41,307 bases of DNA from Calothrix sp. MO_192.B10 (GCA_030065055.1 JASJDS010000044.1:1-41307), one strand, 5' to 3'. Counted from the first letter of the stretch, positions 7,766-16,875 are shown. Notes: generated by a model not told the origin, from the letters alone. Numbers and translations are program-made.

Positions 7766-9061
7766 GTGTTTCCAATGTGTTTTGAATTGAAAAACTGGCG
7801 TTGGCTGAGCATACTAACAGCATTGCTTCTATGTCTAAGCGGGTGTCCAAATCAAGTTGATCGAGAGGACACCATCCAAGTCTGGGCTCATTCCGGACCA
7901 GAAGCTGAGCGCCAGACCATCGAACGACAGGTACAACTTTTCAACGCTTCCCAAGACGAAATTACTGTTGAACTCAAATTCCTCCCGGAAGGTTCCTATA
8001 ACGCCCAAATCCAAGCAGCGGCCATTTCTGGGGATTTGCCCGATGTACTGGAATTCGATGGACCTTTCGTCTACAACTATGTCTGGCAAAGGAACCTGAT
8101 TCCCATAGACGACCTAATCACGCCTACAGTCCGCAAGGATTTGCTGCCTTCTATTATCAAACAGGGCACCTACAAGGGTCGTCTCTATTCCGTGGGTACC
8201 TTTGACTCTGGACTTGGCTTGTATGCAAGACGCAGTCAACTCCAAGCAGCTGGAGTCCGCCTTCCCACTGGTCAAGAAGACCCTTGGACATCCGCAGAAT
8301 TCCAGCAAATCCTTGCTGCTCTAGCCCAGAAAGACCCCGATGGTCAAGTCCTCGACCTCAAGCTTAACTATCGAGGCGAGTGGATTACCTATGGCTTCTC
8401 CCCCCTAATCCAGTCAGCGGGGGGTGACCTGATTAATCGTAGCGATTACCAATCAGCTAACGGCATGCTTAACAATCAGCAAGCCGTGGCGGTGATGGAA
8501 CAGGTGCAATCTTGGATTGAGAAAGGGTATGTGGACCCCAATATTGATGACGCTGCCTTTACCAGAGGAAGAGTTGCCCTCTCCTGGGTAGGTCACTGGG
8601 TCTATCAGGATTATGTCAAAGCTGCTGGTGATGACTTAGTATTGTTGCCCCTGCCCAATTTCGGTCAAGGAGCGAAAACTGGTCAAGGTTCCTGGAACTG
8701 GGGTATCACAACCAAGTGCCAAAACCCGCAAGCAGCCATGGGCTTCTTAGAATTCTTGTTGCGAACCGATGAAGTACTGGCAATGACCAATGCCAATGGA
8801 GCCGTACCTGCCACCAAAACAGCGATTGCTAAGTCCCCACTTTACGCCGAAGGTGGTCCGCTACGCCTATTCTCATCCCAGCTATTGGCAGGACAAAGCG
8901 TCCCCCGTCCTCAAACCCCTGCTTACCCAGTCATTACCTCAGCCTTCCAGCAAGCCTTTGCCGACATTCGCCACGGTACAGATGTCAAAAAAGCCTTAGA
9001 CAAAGCTGTCGCTACTATTGACCAAGACATTCAGGATAACGAAGGCTATCCAGATCCATGA
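7766..9061 (+). CDS. Sugar ABC transporter substrate-binding lipoprotein (family 1)
   Basis: The protein has 431 residues. GTG at 7766 is chosen because AAGGA lies at 7753-7757; an in-frame ATG at 7775 would be too far from it. A signal segment ends in the lipobox LSGC (residues 24-27), so Cys27 should be lipid-anchored. The mature part is a family 1 (CUT1) extracellular binding protein: IQVWAHSGPEAERQ near the start, GDLPDVLEFDGPFVYNY, SWVGHWVYQDYV, and NPQAAMGFLEFLL typical of this fold. It captures a sugar or glucoside in the periplasm for the permeases encoded next. Related cyanobacterial systems carry glucosylglycerol, sucrose or other alpha-glucosides. Which of these applies cannot be read from the sequence. 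Confidence 0.9.
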   Translation: MFPMCFELKNWRWLSILTALLLCLSGCPNQVDREDTIQVWAHSGPEAERQTIERQVQLFNASQDEITVELKFLPEGSYNAQIQAAAISGDLPDVLEFDGPFVYNYVWQRNLIPIDDLITPTVRKDLLPSIIKQGTYKGRLYSVGTFDSGLGLYARRSQLQAAGVRLPTGQEDPWTSAEFQQILAALAQKDPDGQVLDLKLNYRGEWITYGFSPLIQSAGGDLINRSDYQSANGMLNNQQAVAVMEQVQSWIEKGYVDPNIDDAAFTRGRVALSWVGHWVYQDYVKAAGDDLVLLPLPNFGQGAKTGQGSWNWGITTKCQNPQAAMGFLEFLLRTDEVLAMTNANGAVPATKTAIAKSPLYAEGGPLRLFSSQLLAGQSVPRPQTPAYPVITSAFQQAFADIRHGTDVKKALDKAVATIDQDIQDNEGYPDP

Positions 9062-9183
9062 CCAAAACAACTCAAAATTCAAAATTTCAGATAATTAAGT
9101 AGACGTAAATAAACCTAACTCTTAACTCTACCCCTGTTAAGCTGAACTATTGTATTCAGGATTTTTAAGAGGTCTAATAACAA

Positions 9184-9204
9184 ATGACAAATGACAAATG
9201 ACAA
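9184..9204 (+). repeat. Heptad repeat ATGACAA x3 forming the permease start
   Basis: Three perfect seven-base units put an ATG in each of three frames (9184, 9191, 9198). The middle one starts the permease, and the first gives a five-codon frame ending in TGA that overlaps it. Confidence 0.75.
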
Positions 9205-10090
9205 ATTCAAAGACGATACGCTCACGGCACTAATCATGGCAGCACCAGCGCTGATAGGACTGTTCCTGTTCGTTGCTCTGCCTTTCACCCTAGCAGTAGG
9301 AATCTCCTTGACCAACCTGCGACTCGGTTCGCCCTTGCCTACTAAGTGGGTAGGTTTTGAGCAGTACAGAAGAATTTTTAGCGACCCCACCTTCTTCCGC
9401 GCCTTACTCAACAATGGTCTGTTTGCCCTAGTAATAGTGCCAGTGCAAACAGCATTAGCGCTCTTGTTAGCCTTGCTGCTGAACCGCCCCCTCAAAGCGA
9501 TGGTCTTGTTTCGCACCCTGTTCTTCATGCCAGTAGTGTTTCCCATGTCTCTAGTGGCAGTGGTTTGGATTCTCATCTATGCTCCCAGTGCTAATGGTTT
9601 GATGAATGCTTTCCTGAAGTCTGTGACCTTTGGTGTGTGGACACCGAAAGATTTCCTCCATGACCCAGTGCTTGCCTTACCTGCGATTATCCTCTTGTCC
9701 ATTTGGCAGGGGGTGGGGTTCCAGATGGTGATTATTTTGACTGGATTACAGTCGATTCCCAAGGTGTTGTATGAAGCTGCAGCCATTGACGGTAGCAATA
9801 AATGGAATCAATTTCTCCACGTTACCTTACCCCAGTTGCGTAACACCCTCATCTTTGTGATGTTGGTGACTTCCATCTTGGCTTTTCGCCTGTTTGACCA
9901 AGTGCAAATTATGACCCAAGGTGGTCCAAATGACGCTACAACTACAGTCATGTATGAGGCGGTGAAGGTAGCTTTTGAGCAGCAAAAAATGGCCAAAGGC
10001 GCAGCGATGACTGTGGTGTTTTTCCTGATTGTGTTGGCGATTACTATTGTGCAAAGATTGGTGGTGAAGGAAGAAAGGGCAATTGAGTAG
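9191..10090 (+). CDS. Sugar ABC transporter permease (MalF/UgpA type)
   Basis: The protein has 299 residues with six predicted membrane helices. The EAA loop that contacts the ATPase reads YEAAAIDGSNKWNQFLHVTLPQL, a good match to the CUT1 consensus EAAxxDGA...F..ITLP. The start ATG lies inside an ATGACAA heptad array, so the first five codons (MTNDK) are repeat sequence. AAGAGGT at 9167-9173 is the only weak ribosome site and lies 17 bases away. Conserved sequence begins by ALIMAAPALIGLFLF. It pairs with the second permease downstream to form the membrane channel. Confidence 0.92.
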   Translation: MTNDKFKDDTLTALIMAAPALIGLFLFVALPFTLAVGISLTNLRLGSPLPTKWVGFEQYRRIFSDPTFFRALLNNGLFALVIVPVQTALALLLALLLNRPLKAMVLFRTLFFMPVVFPMSLVAVVWILIYAPSANGLMNAFLKSVTFGVWTPKDFLHDPVLALPAIILLSIWQGVGFQMVIILTGLQSIPKVLYEAAAIDGSNKWNQFLHVTLPQLRNTLIFVMLVTSILAFRLFDQVQIMTQGGPNDATTTVMYEAVKVAFEQQKMAKGAAMTVVFFLIVLAITIVQRLVVKEERAIE

Positions 10091-10114
10091 ACTCTCAACT
10101 CCCCACTCCACGGC

Positions 10115-10141
10115 TGAGTAGTGAGTAGGGATTAGGGAGTG
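10115..10141. repeat. Heptad run (GAGTAGT/GAGTAGG/GATTAGG)
   Basis: Imperfect seven-base units lie in the 254-bp gap between the two permease genes. Confidence 0.55.
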
Positions 10142-10198
10142 GCCTGCATGTGTTTCTATATATTTTTATCAATAAAACGATAAATTATGGGTTTTTAG

Positions 10199-10218
10199 CC
10201 TGCGTAGGCAGGATTTTT
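10199..10218 (+). terminator. Weak hairpin plus T run between the two permeases
   Basis: CCTGC (10199-10203), GTAG loop and GCAGG (10208-10212) are followed by ATTTTT. The stem is only five pairs and resembles a common cyanobacterial intergenic repeat. Full termination here would split the operon, so it may be partial or without function. Confidence 0.3.
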
Positions 10219-10306
10219 ACGTATAATATTATTCTTACAGGATGTAAGTGCAATATATGAGATAATTTATTTTTTGCACATCCCCAAGGTGATGAAAATT
10301 TCTTTT

Positions 10307-10341
10307 CCCCATTCCCTATTGCCTACTCCCCACTCCCAATT
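10307..10341. repeat. Heptad run (CCCATTC/CCTATTG/CCCACTC type) before a start codon
   Basis: Five imperfect seven-base units end three bases before the ATG of the second permease. CCCCATT-like heptads are a classic STRR form in Calothrix-like cyanobacteria. Confidence 0.6.
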
Positions 10342-10344
10342 GAA

Positions 10345-11196
10345 ATGAAGTCTCAAAAAAGTCAGAACCAGAAATTACTGAGTGTAACAGGCAGCTACTT
10401 CTTACTCACCGTCTTGGCGTTGCTGTTCATTGGACCAATTGTGTTTATGATTGTCGGCAGTCTCAAACCCGATGATCTGGTGCTGGCAGAAGCAGGTACC
10501 CTCAAGGCTTTTATCCCGACGGAGGCATCAGTGCAAAACTATCGGGATGTCTTTGAACGGGTGAACTTTGGACGCTTTTTCTGGAACTCCGTCTTGATTA
10601 CAGGCACAATTGTCCTGGGGGGGTTGTTGGTCAATTCCTTGGCAGGTTATGCCTTGGCTCGCCTGCGTTGGCGGGGCAAAGATTGGCTGTTGGCCGTCGT
10701 TATCGCTCTGATGATTATTCCCTTTGAAGCGATCGCAACTCCCCTGTTTTTCCAAGTTGCAGTGTTGGGCTGGCGCAATACCTACATAGTGCAAATTCTG
10801 CCCTTCATTGCCAATGCCTTTTCAATTTACCTGTTTTACACTTTCTTCATTGCTCTTCCCAAGGAATTGGAAGAAGCAGCACGGATTGACGGAGCCAGCA
10901 CTGTGCAGATCTTCTGGAAAATTATCGTGCCCGTATCCAAACCTGTGTTTGCCAGCGTCACCATTCTCACCTTTTTGACTCAGTGGGGTTCCTTCCTCTG
11001 GCCGCTCATGGTCACCATTGACGAAAAAGTCCGACCCTTACCAGTGGCGATCGCTTCCTTCCAAACTTTGCCACCGCTTCAATGGGGAGATATTATGGCC
11101 TTCGGTGTGATGATGGTTGCACCCATCCTGATTATTTTCTTGCTGTTTCAGAAGTGGTTTGTCAAAGGCGTGGCTACCACAGGTACTAAAGGTTAG
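10345..11196 (+). CDS. Sugar ABC transporter permease (MalG/UgpE type)
   Basis: The protein has 283 residues with six predicted membrane helices. The EAA loop reads [22 protein letters not shown], a strong CUT1 match, and the C-terminal [12 protein letters not shown] is the usual end of MalG-type permeases. ATG at 10345 directly follows a heptad array, and no ribosome site is visible. Translation may depend on the repeat-derived leader. The stop is two bases from the ATG of the ATPase gene, so those two are surely co-transcribed. The 254-bp gap upstream is unusual for a permease pair. Confidence 0.92.
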   Translation: MKSQKSQNQKLLSVTGSYFLLTVLALLFIGPIVFMIVGSLKPDDLVLAEAGTLKAFIPTEASVQNYRDVFERVNFGRFFWNSVLITGTIVLGGLLVNSLAGYALARLRWRGKDWLLAVVIALMIIPFEAIATPLFFQVAVLGWRNTYIVQILPFIANAFSIYLFYTFFIALPKELEEAARIDGASTVQIFWKIIVPVSKPVFASVTILTFLTQWGSFLWPLMVTIDEKVRPLPVAIASFQTLPPLQWGDIMAFGVMMVAPILIIFLLFQKWFVKGVATTGTKG

Positions 11197-11198
11197 TT

Positions 11199-12377
11199 AT
11201 GGCAACTGTAGAATTTGCTAATGTCTTCAAGATTTACCCAGATGGTTACACCGCCATCAAAGACCTGTGCTTAGAAATCAAAGATGGCGAGTTTCTCGTG
11301 TTTGTCGGTCCCTCTGGCTGCGGTAAGTCCACCGCTATGCGGATGCTAGCCGGTTTGGAAGAGATTAGCGCGGGTAAGCTGATCATCGACGGCGAAGTGG
11401 TAAATGACAAAACCCCCCAGCAGCGCAATATTGCCATGGTATTCCAGAATTATGCCCTTTACCCCCACATGACGGTGAAGCAGAATTTGGAATTTCCCCT
11501 GCGGATGATGAAGATGCCTCTGAAGGAGAGACAACAGCGCATCCAAGAGGCTGCTCAAAAGCTCGGGTTGACCCAATTGCTGGAGCGCAAGCCAAAGGCT
11601 TTGTCTGGGGGACAGCGACAGCGGGTGGCTATGGGACGGGCGATAGTACGGGACCCGGCGGTGTTTCTCATGGATGAACCACTGTCTAATTTAGATGCCA
11701 AGATGCGGGTGCAAATCCGCACAGAAATTGCCCAATTGCAGCGCAGCATGAGGACAACTATGGTATATGTGACTCATGACCAAGTAGAGGCGATGACCAT
11801 GGGTGATCGCGTAGCAGTGATGCGAACTGGTGAGTTACAGCAAATCGCCCCTCCGCAAGCACTCTACGACCACCCTGCCAATGTATTTGTTGCTAGTTTC
11901 ATCGGTTCTCCGGCAATGAATATCTTTCACTCCCAACTGCAAAAGACAGAAAGCGGCACCTTCATTATTGATGTGGCTGGTCAGCATCTAGTGGTAGACC
12001 AGACGGTGGTAGACAGGTACTCTCAATTGCAGCATTATGTTGAGCGACCAATTCTTGCAGGTTTGCGTCCAGAAGCTTTTTCTCTCCCTGGTGCTGATAT
12101 CTCACCAGACCGCTGTCTTCCAGTTGAAGTTGAAGCGGTGGAAGCCCTCGGCCATGAGATGATTGTCTATTTTGACGCCCCAGTGTCCAGAGTTGAGGTG
12201 GAAGACAGCCGCGATGGAACCACTGCTGGTAGCCTCAAGGGAGGGCAAAGCAGTTCTATTTTGATTGCCCGCTTGCCTTCTAATCGTAATGTTTATACTG
12301 GCACTCAGGTGAATTTAGGTGTGGATACCAGCAAATTATATTTGTTTCATCTGGATGGGAAGGCAATAGGAAATTAG
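11199..12377 (+). CDS. Sugar ABC transporter ATPase (MalK/UgpC type)
   Basis: The protein has 392 residues. Walker [10 protein letters not shown] is at 37-45, the signature LSGGQRQR starts at 135, Walker B FLMDEP is at 156-161, the D-loop is SNLD and the H-loop His193 is in VTHDQ. All catalytic elements are intact. Residues from about 235 onward form the TOBE/regulatory OB-fold region of MalK-type ATPases, including LRPEAFSL. Near the C-terminus a polar stretch ([20 protein letters not shown]) lengthens one TOBE loop. It powers import through the two permeases just upstream. In cyanobacteria one such ATPase may serve several sugar transporters, which is not decidable here. Confidence 0.95.
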   Translation: MATVEFANVFKIYPDGYTAIKDLCLEIKDGEFLVFVGPSGCGKSTAMRMLAGLEEISAGKLIIDGEVVNDKTPQQRNIAMVFQNYALYPHMTVKQNLEFPLRMMKMPLKERQQRIQEAAQKLGLTQLLERKPKALSGGQRQRVAMGRAIVRDPAVFLMDEPLSNLDAKMRVQIRTEIAQLQRSMRTTMVYVTHDQVEAMTMGDRVAVMRTGELQQIAPPQALYDHPANVFVASFIGSPAMNIFHSQLQKTESGTFIIDVAGQHLVVDQTVVDRYSQLQHYVERPILAGLRPEAFSLPGADISPDRCLPVEVEAVEALGHEMIVYFDAPVSRVEVEDSRDGTTAGSLKGGQSSSILIARLPSNRNVYTGTQVNLGVDTSKLYLFHLDGKAIGN

Positions 12378-12437
12378 TGATAACTCGGAGAAAATACAAT
12401 AAAATTGTGTAATATATTACTAATGTCGCTTTTGTAA

Positions 12438-12734
12438 ACCCACATTCCGCAGGTTCATTAGCAAAGGAGATAATATTTACGACAAGGAGCACCAAAGAAC
12501 TTTAGAATCCAACAGCGTTCCTCACTGAGGTTGGAAATCTGTTTAGTACCAGCGATCGTTAATAAATGAATTGACATCCAAGCAATTGGTTAATTTGCTC
12601 AACTAAACCCATTTCATCAATAATCCCTGCCACTATGCCTAAGTGATCGATATCTTCTACTTTGATTTGTGATGCTGAAATACCCATGTTTCAAAAATAC
12701 AGCATTTTGCGATCGCACCTGCGGAATGTGGGTT
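12438..12734 (-). mobile_element. Internally deleted IS1634-like element with 17-18 bp inverted repeats
   Basis: AACCCACATTCCGCAGGT at about 12437-12454 is repeated in inverted orientation at 12717-12734. Between them lies the first part of a transposase gene on the minus strand, 30 bases in from the right repeat. The middle of the transposase is gone. The same inverted-repeat sequence occurs near 7650. The link between these repeats and the transposase family is inferred from their positions. Confidence 0.6.
12559..12687 (-). pseudogene. N-terminal fragment of IS1634-type transposase (DUF4277)
   Basis: Starting at ATG 12687 the frame reads 42 codons to TAA. The sequence MGISASQIKVEDIDHLGIV followed by AGIIDEMGLVEQINQLLG is the N-terminus typical of cyanobacterial IS1634-family transposases (DUF4277). 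After about residue 37 the similarity ends and the frame stops, so this is a deletion relic of a protein that normally has several hundred residues. It is not functional. Confidence 0.75.
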
Positions 12735-13224
12735 AATTCCTAGGGACTGTTTTCAAACTCGCCGTCACCCGCGCATGATGCTGTTGGCGAATAGTAGCTT
12801 TGACCACTCACTGGGGTAAGAAGAATATGACTCGCATGCCCGAAATACCGCCCACAGGCTGGAAGCCTGGACGGCAGTCGCTACAACGGGGGGAACCCCC
12901 CTACGGGTATCTCCTAAGCCTTTCGGGCACGGCAAAGCCGAAGGTCGACGCTCCGCGTTAGCGTTAGCTCCCCTGTTAGCGTGCCTCTTACAGAGGAACT
13001 ACGTTAACGCGCGCAGCGTGTCGCGAAAGCGACTCAGCTCTCCCGAAGGGAGCAAGGGGCACGGTAGTTGTTCATGGGGGAAACCACGCCATTTGCACTC
13101 AAGCGTGGGAAACCACGCCAGTTCCTCCATTTGGGGAGACCCCAAGACCGGACTGGCTCCACAAGACCGCTGCGGGCTCCCCAAGACCACACTACCTCAC
13201 CGCAACGCGCTGCGGAGGCTATTG

Positions 13225-13255
13225 GAACAAAGCCTGCTCCCGGCAGGCTTTGTTC
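13225..13255. repeat. Perfect 13-bp hairpin
   Basis: GAACAAAGCCTGC (13225-13237) pairs with 13243-13255 around a five-base loop. No gene lies just upstream on either strand, so it is listed as a palindromic repeat and not as a terminator. Confidence 0.6.
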
Positions 13256-13290
13256 AATTAGCCGCACCATTCTATGGTGACGGCGGGATT

Positions 13291-13327
13291 TTGGTCATTG
13301 TGAGGGGTGTCACCCCTGAATGACCAA
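13291..13327. repeat. Long interrupted palindrome
   Basis: TTGGTCATT (13291-13299) pairs with AATGACCAA (13319-13327), and inside it AGGGGTG pairs with CACCCCT. It closes the palindrome-rich block. Confidence 0.6.
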
Positions 13328-13981
13328 CAGTATCGCTAAGAGGTGAGGGCTTTTGGAGTTTGAAAACACGCCCTAGGCTCAAAGGCAAAGTCTGATAAAT
13401 CAGACGCTTGTAAGGTATGATAGTGGGTTGAAAGTAATAACTTGCACTAATTCCGAGAATAGGAGGCAGAGCCTCCAAAACCTAGTTGCCAGGCTCAGCC
13501 TGGTAACTAGAATATAGAACTTCTGGCTCTTCTTGAGAATGGTGCAAATTTGATGAACTACCAGCCCTTACTTCGTTGAAGGACTGGTTTCTGCATCCAG
13601 CCCAGCAAGGAGTGATTTTTGACGCTTCTCACGACCCAGTTGCTGCATGTTTCCCGTATTTTTACGGGTACTTAAATCTTCCTTCCAAAATCCAAAATTG
13701 AATGACTAATCAGGAAAACTGATTATGTATAAACTAGTATTTTTACAGCTCAGATGTTACATTGTTTTTTGAGTATAATCTCTAATGTAAATAGACACTA
13801 GTAATTAGTAATATTAATGCATCCCTTCTCACTACGTGTCTAATTATACATCAGTGGATAGTATTTAATCTGAGTCATAATTAAGACGTATTTGTGTATT
13901 GTGAGGACATCTTTGTAGATGTCCTTCTTATCTTTTCCCAGGTAAACATTACTGGCATTTATCATCCCCGGAGTTTTTAAG

Positions 13982-14371
13982 ATGAAAAAATACTCCTCCT
14001 ACTTAAATATTTTGGCATCTTCCTTAAGTATTTTGACCGCTAATTTTGCCATTTCACAGCCAGCAAAAGCTTCTATAGTCTGTGAAATGGATACTATTAT
14101 TTATCAAAATTACCAGTTAGAAAAATGTATTCTTGGTAAGAACTTTAGTGCTAAAGTAGCAACTATTCAAGGTACAAAATACACAGTTCCTTGCCAAGCA
14201 AAAAGTTATATTATTTTCAATCAAAAAGGACAACTAAAAAGCTGCCAATTATCTAAAACTATACGTATCAGAAAAGGCAATTCTATAGATAGTTGTCCAG
14301 CGAAAACGAATATTTCTGTTGCTGTTAGTCGAAAAGGCAATCCATATATTAGTTGTCGATATTTTCGATAA
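13982..14371 (+). CDS. Small secreted protein with six cysteines, unknown function
   Basis: The protein has 129 residues. A Lys-rich start and hydrophobic segment end in QPAKA-S, a good signal peptidase I site after residue 30. The mature 99 residues hold exactly six Cys (34, 49, 71, 88, 105, 125), which would allow three disulfides in the periplasm or outside the cell. The pattern YTVPCQAKSYIIFNQKGQLKSC resembles the repeated [Cys]...G.L.SC motif of small cyanobacterial exported proteins, but I cannot name a family. CGGAG at 13969-13973 supports the ATG. AT-rich DNA precedes it. It is convergent with the Hsp70-like gene, 21 bp away. Confidence 0.8.
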   Translation: MKKYSSYLNILASSLSILTANFAISQPAKASIVCEMDTIIYQNYQLEKCILGKNFSAKVATIQGTKYTVPCQAKSYIIFNQKGQLKSCQLSKTIRIRKGNSIDSCPAKTNISVAVSRKGNPYISCRYFR

Positions 14372-14392
14372 TCTGGATGGTTGTAACTGGAT

Positions 14393-15994
14393 TTAACTTA
14401 ATTGTGCTACCAGTTGATTTTCCAAGAGGGTTTGATTTGTTAATAAATCTTCCACGGTAATTCGTAAAAACCGTTGCTCGTCAACTACAAACAGAATTTT
14501 AATTCGATCGCTACCCGGAAATCCTGGTGGTGTTAATTGGGCAATACTTCTAGCTCCATCCCTATCATTCAATGGTTTGACGCTGGTTTGACCATTATCT
14601 AGACGGCGAGTAATTAAGCGATCGCCATCAAAGTAAACTTCTGTACTGCTCCCCGTATCTATACCTAATTCTCCCATAATTAATTCAATACTGGGCTGAT
14701 TTTCTAGGGAAGCACCTAAAAATAATTCCACTGGCTGAGTCATGGGGTAAGCTTGTCCTTCCCTAATTATGGGGTGCCAACTGTGCTGATTTTGACGGCG
14801 GTTCCAGTAGCGAATACCATAGCTATGGTAAAGAAAATCCTTGATTTCGGTGTTTTGAGTTAATTGTAAAGCACCTTGAGCGATCGCTTCAAAAGGACGC
14901 TCACAACGAATTTTATCCTGGTCAAAATACTGCTTGATCCATGTCTGCACCGCCGGTAGTTGAGAAGTTCCCCCCACCAATAGCACCCCACTAATATCTG
15001 TCACTTCTACACCCTGTCTCCGTGCCTGTTGTAATAATTGAGTAATTGAGTCATCCAGGCGATCGAAAAACGAGTGTTCTTTGAGGATATTTTCTAAGGT
15101 ATCTCGATTGAGTTCCAGTTCATAATTATCAAAATTCTCGTCATCAAAATACACCTCACTGGCTTGCTGCTGGCTGGATAGTTGGATTTTCACCTTTTCT
15201 GCCAATCTAGTTGTCAAAGCATTTACCGCCAAGCCTTGGGTTTTGGCAAAATAATCCACCAACCAATTATCAATATCCGTACCCCCTAAATTTTGCCCTG
15301 CTTTCGCCAGCACACGGGCAGTTTTCACCTTTTGTTTGGAGTCCTCTGCTAAAGATTTATTACCCCACTTCAATAAAAAACCCAAAGGCTTTTGGTTTCC
15401 TTGGGGACTTTGAGCCAAGCGCACCAATGATAAATCTAGGGTTCCACCCCCAAAATCCACAACCAACAAAATTTCTTGGTCTGCTAAACCATATCCCAAA
15501 GCAGCGGCTGTGGGTTCATCCAGCATCCTCACTTGTTCTACGGGTAATGCTTGACATACCTGTCCCAACCAGTGGCGATATGCTTCAAAACTATCCACGG
15601 GTACGGTTAATACCAGGGAATCTAATCCCCCTTCCAAGTTTACTAATTGCTCGATTGCCTGGGAGAGAAACCATTGTCCTACTTGTTCAAAGGTGATGGT
15701 TCTCCCATCTAGCTCTGGTAAAAAACCTTGGATATCCGCACCAATACCGCGCTTAAAACTACGGAAGAATCGAGATTCACCACCCAAATCCAATCCGCGA
15801 TCGCGTACTTGTTGACCTACCAATACCTTATTTGCAGATGCATCTTCAACATACACCAAACTGGGAATCAATGGTGGGTTGAGACTTTGTTGCATGGATA
15901 AGCCAGAAATACTTAGGGTTTCTGCCTGCTGGTTTACCGGATTCCAGCGAGCAATAACCGTGTTACTAGTACCAAAATCAATTGCAATTGCCAT
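14393..15994 (-). CDS. Hsp70-like (DnaK-superfamily) ATPase
   Basis: The protein has 533 residues. It begins MAIAIDFGTSNTVIARW (phosphate 1 motif of the Hsp70/actin fold). It continues with DEPTAAALGYG, VVDFGGGTLDLSLV (phosphate 2) and GVLLVGGTSQLPAVQ (adenosine motif), so the nucleotide-binding domain (about 1-380) looks intact. The remaining 150 residues are shorter and less similar to the DnaK substrate-binding domain and lack the helical lid, which is common in cyanobacterial Hsp70-like proteins. It is not the housekeeping DnaK: there is no grpE or dnaJ nearby and the length is below the usual 610-690. Substrate unknown. Confidence 0.9.
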   Translation of the reverse strand: MAIAIDFGTSNTVIARWNPVNQQAETLSISGLSMQQSLNPPLIPSLVYVEDASANKVLVGQQVRDRGLDLGGESRFFRSFKRGIGADIQGFLPELDGRTITFEQVGQWFLSQAIEQLVNLEGGLDSLVLTVPVDSFEAYRHWLGQVCQALPVEQVRMLDEPTAAALGYGLADQEILLVVDFGGGTLDLSLVRLAQSPQGNQKPLGFLLKWGNKSLAEDSKQKVKTARVLAKAGQNLGGTDIDNWLVDYFAKTQGLAVNALTTRLAEKVKIQLSSQQQASEVYFDDENFDNYELELNRDTLENILKEHSFFDRLDDSITQLLQQARRQGVEVTDISGVLLVGGTSQLPAVQTWIKQYFDQDKIRCERPFEAIAQGALQLTQNTEIKDFLYHSYGIRYWNRRQNQHSWHPIIREGQAYPMTQPVELFLGASLENQPSIELIMGELGIDTGSSTEVYFDGDRLITRRLDNGQTSVKPLNDRDGARSIAQLTPPGFPGSDRIKILFVVDEQRFLRITVEDLLTNQTLLENQLVAQLS

Positions 15995-16208
15995 AGTTTC
16001 TTCATTTTCTCGCCGCTAATCGCGGAGGTGCAAACAGAGCATGGAGATGACCAATTAATTCATAATTAATGGTGCATTAGCCCCTAAATTTATTTATGGA
16101 TCACGGATTTTTGGATTACACGGACAGTGGAATCTGTGTAATCTGTGATCGGATAAATTTTAAACTTTGCGCGGTAACAGCCTCCGGATTCATCCCTAGG
16201 CACCAATT

Positions 16209-16230
16209 AAGTAATAAGTAATAAGTAATA
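16209..16230. repeat. Heptad run TAATAAG x3
   Basis: Three perfect seven-base units. The same heptad, in reverse orientation, forms the array at 21186-21221. Confidence 0.65.
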
Positions 16231-16299
16231 TAGCGTTTCCTCAGTCAGAATTGCCAAGTCTTTCTGCTTCAAGTATTTACTCACCCTGTGGGGAGTGTG

Positions 16300-16353
16300 G
16301 GAGGGAAGGAGGGAAGGAGGGAAGGAGTGAAAGAGGGAAGGAGGGAAGGAGTG
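16300..16353. repeat. Octamer purine tract (AGGAGGGA)n
   Basis: About 54 bases of almost pure purine on the plus strand with an eight-base period, interrupted twice by AGTGAAAG or AGTGATG variants. Confidence 0.65.
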
Positions 16354-16368
16354 ATGAATTCAAGACTA

Positions 16369-16760
16369 TCAGCTGTCAACCATCAACTAACAACTAACAA
16401 CTAACAACTAACAACCATTTTCAAGTTAGCCCCCCACGGTCAAATCCCACAACCTGCAGATGAAAAGGCTTTGTGACTAACTTCTCAAGGGCGCACGCAA
16501 TGCGCCCCTACTGAGCGCTGATTAACTATTTTCAAGTTAGCCCCTCATGGTCAAATCCCACAACCTGCAGATGAAAATATATCTCAAGTGCGGCTCCCAC
16601 ACCTAAGCTGTCAACCATAAACTAAAAACCATTTTCTAGCTAGTCTCCCACAGTCAAATCCCACAACCTGCAGATGAAAATATATCTCAAGTGCGGCTCC
16701 TACACCTAAGCTGTCAACCATCAACTAACAACTAACAACTAACAACCATTTTCAAGTTAG
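16369..16760. repeat. Repeat mosaic: 49-bp units separated by heptads and shared cargo
   Basis: The 49-bp unit TTTTCAAGTTAG ... CAACCTGCAGATGAAAA is complete at 16418-16466, 16529-16577 and 16632-16680, and partial at 16749-16760. Starts are 111, 103 and 117 bp apart. Between units are CAACTAA-type heptads, ATATATCTCAAGTGCGGCTC segments (twice), and the palindrome GGGCGCACGCAATGCGCCCC. All have inverted counterparts at 4195-4576. Confidence 0.82.
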
Positions 16761-16810
16761 GAGATAAGTGCTTCTTATAGATACTATTTATCTTTTTTCG
16801 TCAAGTCTAG

Positions 16811-16839
16811 TTGACACTTTGTAACAATTTCGTTAAATT
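16811..16839 (+). promoter_or_regulatory. Sigma-70-type promoter of psb34
   Basis: TTGACA at 16811-16816 is a perfect -35 box. TAAATT at 16834-16839, after 17 bases, matches four of six -10 positions. Transcription would begin near 16846, about 30 bases before the ATG. Confidence 0.6.
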
Positions 16840-16841
16840 AA

Positions 16842-16859
16842 TTTACATAAGTTCACAAA
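16842..16859 (+). promoter_or_regulatory. HLR1-like site for RpaB
   Basis: TTTACATA-AG-TTCACAAA matches the HLR1 consensus (two K-TTACA-WW repeats two bases apart) with one mismatch. It overlaps the expected transcription start, which in known high-light genes is a repressing position for RpaB under low light. Confidence 0.5.
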
Positions 16860-16875
16860 AAAAGGTGAAACCGAT

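Larger units (their letters stand above)
12378..13981. other. Gene-free stretch, 1.6 kb, of transposon relics and palindromes
   Basis: From left to right it holds a 297-bp IR-flanked IS relic (12438-12734), a palindrome-rich block (about 12840-13330), the hairpin repeat GTCTGATAAATCAGAC (about 13390-13405, recurring near 23073), a CCCGTA-TTTT-TACGGG hairpin (13653-13668) and 300 bp of AT-rich DNA leading to the next gene. Frames of 60-100 codons here lack codon bias or recognisable domains. Confidence 0.65.
15995..16875. other. Gene-free stretch, 881 bp, repeats plus the psb34 promoter
   Basis: It holds a TAATAAG heptad run (16209-16230), an eight-base purine repeat AGGAGGGA (16300-16353), the second repeat mosaic (16369-16760) and the psb34 promoter region (16811-16859). 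No other gene is supported. Confidence 0.65.

Noticed and set aside
7638-7850. 70-codon minus-strand frame ending FANEPAECGINS
   Set aside because: It reads the dispersed repeat (shared with 12439-12473) and runs into the binding-protein gene; it is not an independent gene.
13018-13323. Overlapping frames of 60-100 codons on both strands
   Set aside because: They arise from GC-rich palindromic repeats that lack stops; proteins are rich in Pro, Arg and Ser without recognisable features.
16418-16760. CRISPR-like periodic array
   Set aside because: The 49-bp repeat is diverged and the sequences between copies recur within the array and at 4.2-4.6 kb, so they are not spacers; no cas genes are present.
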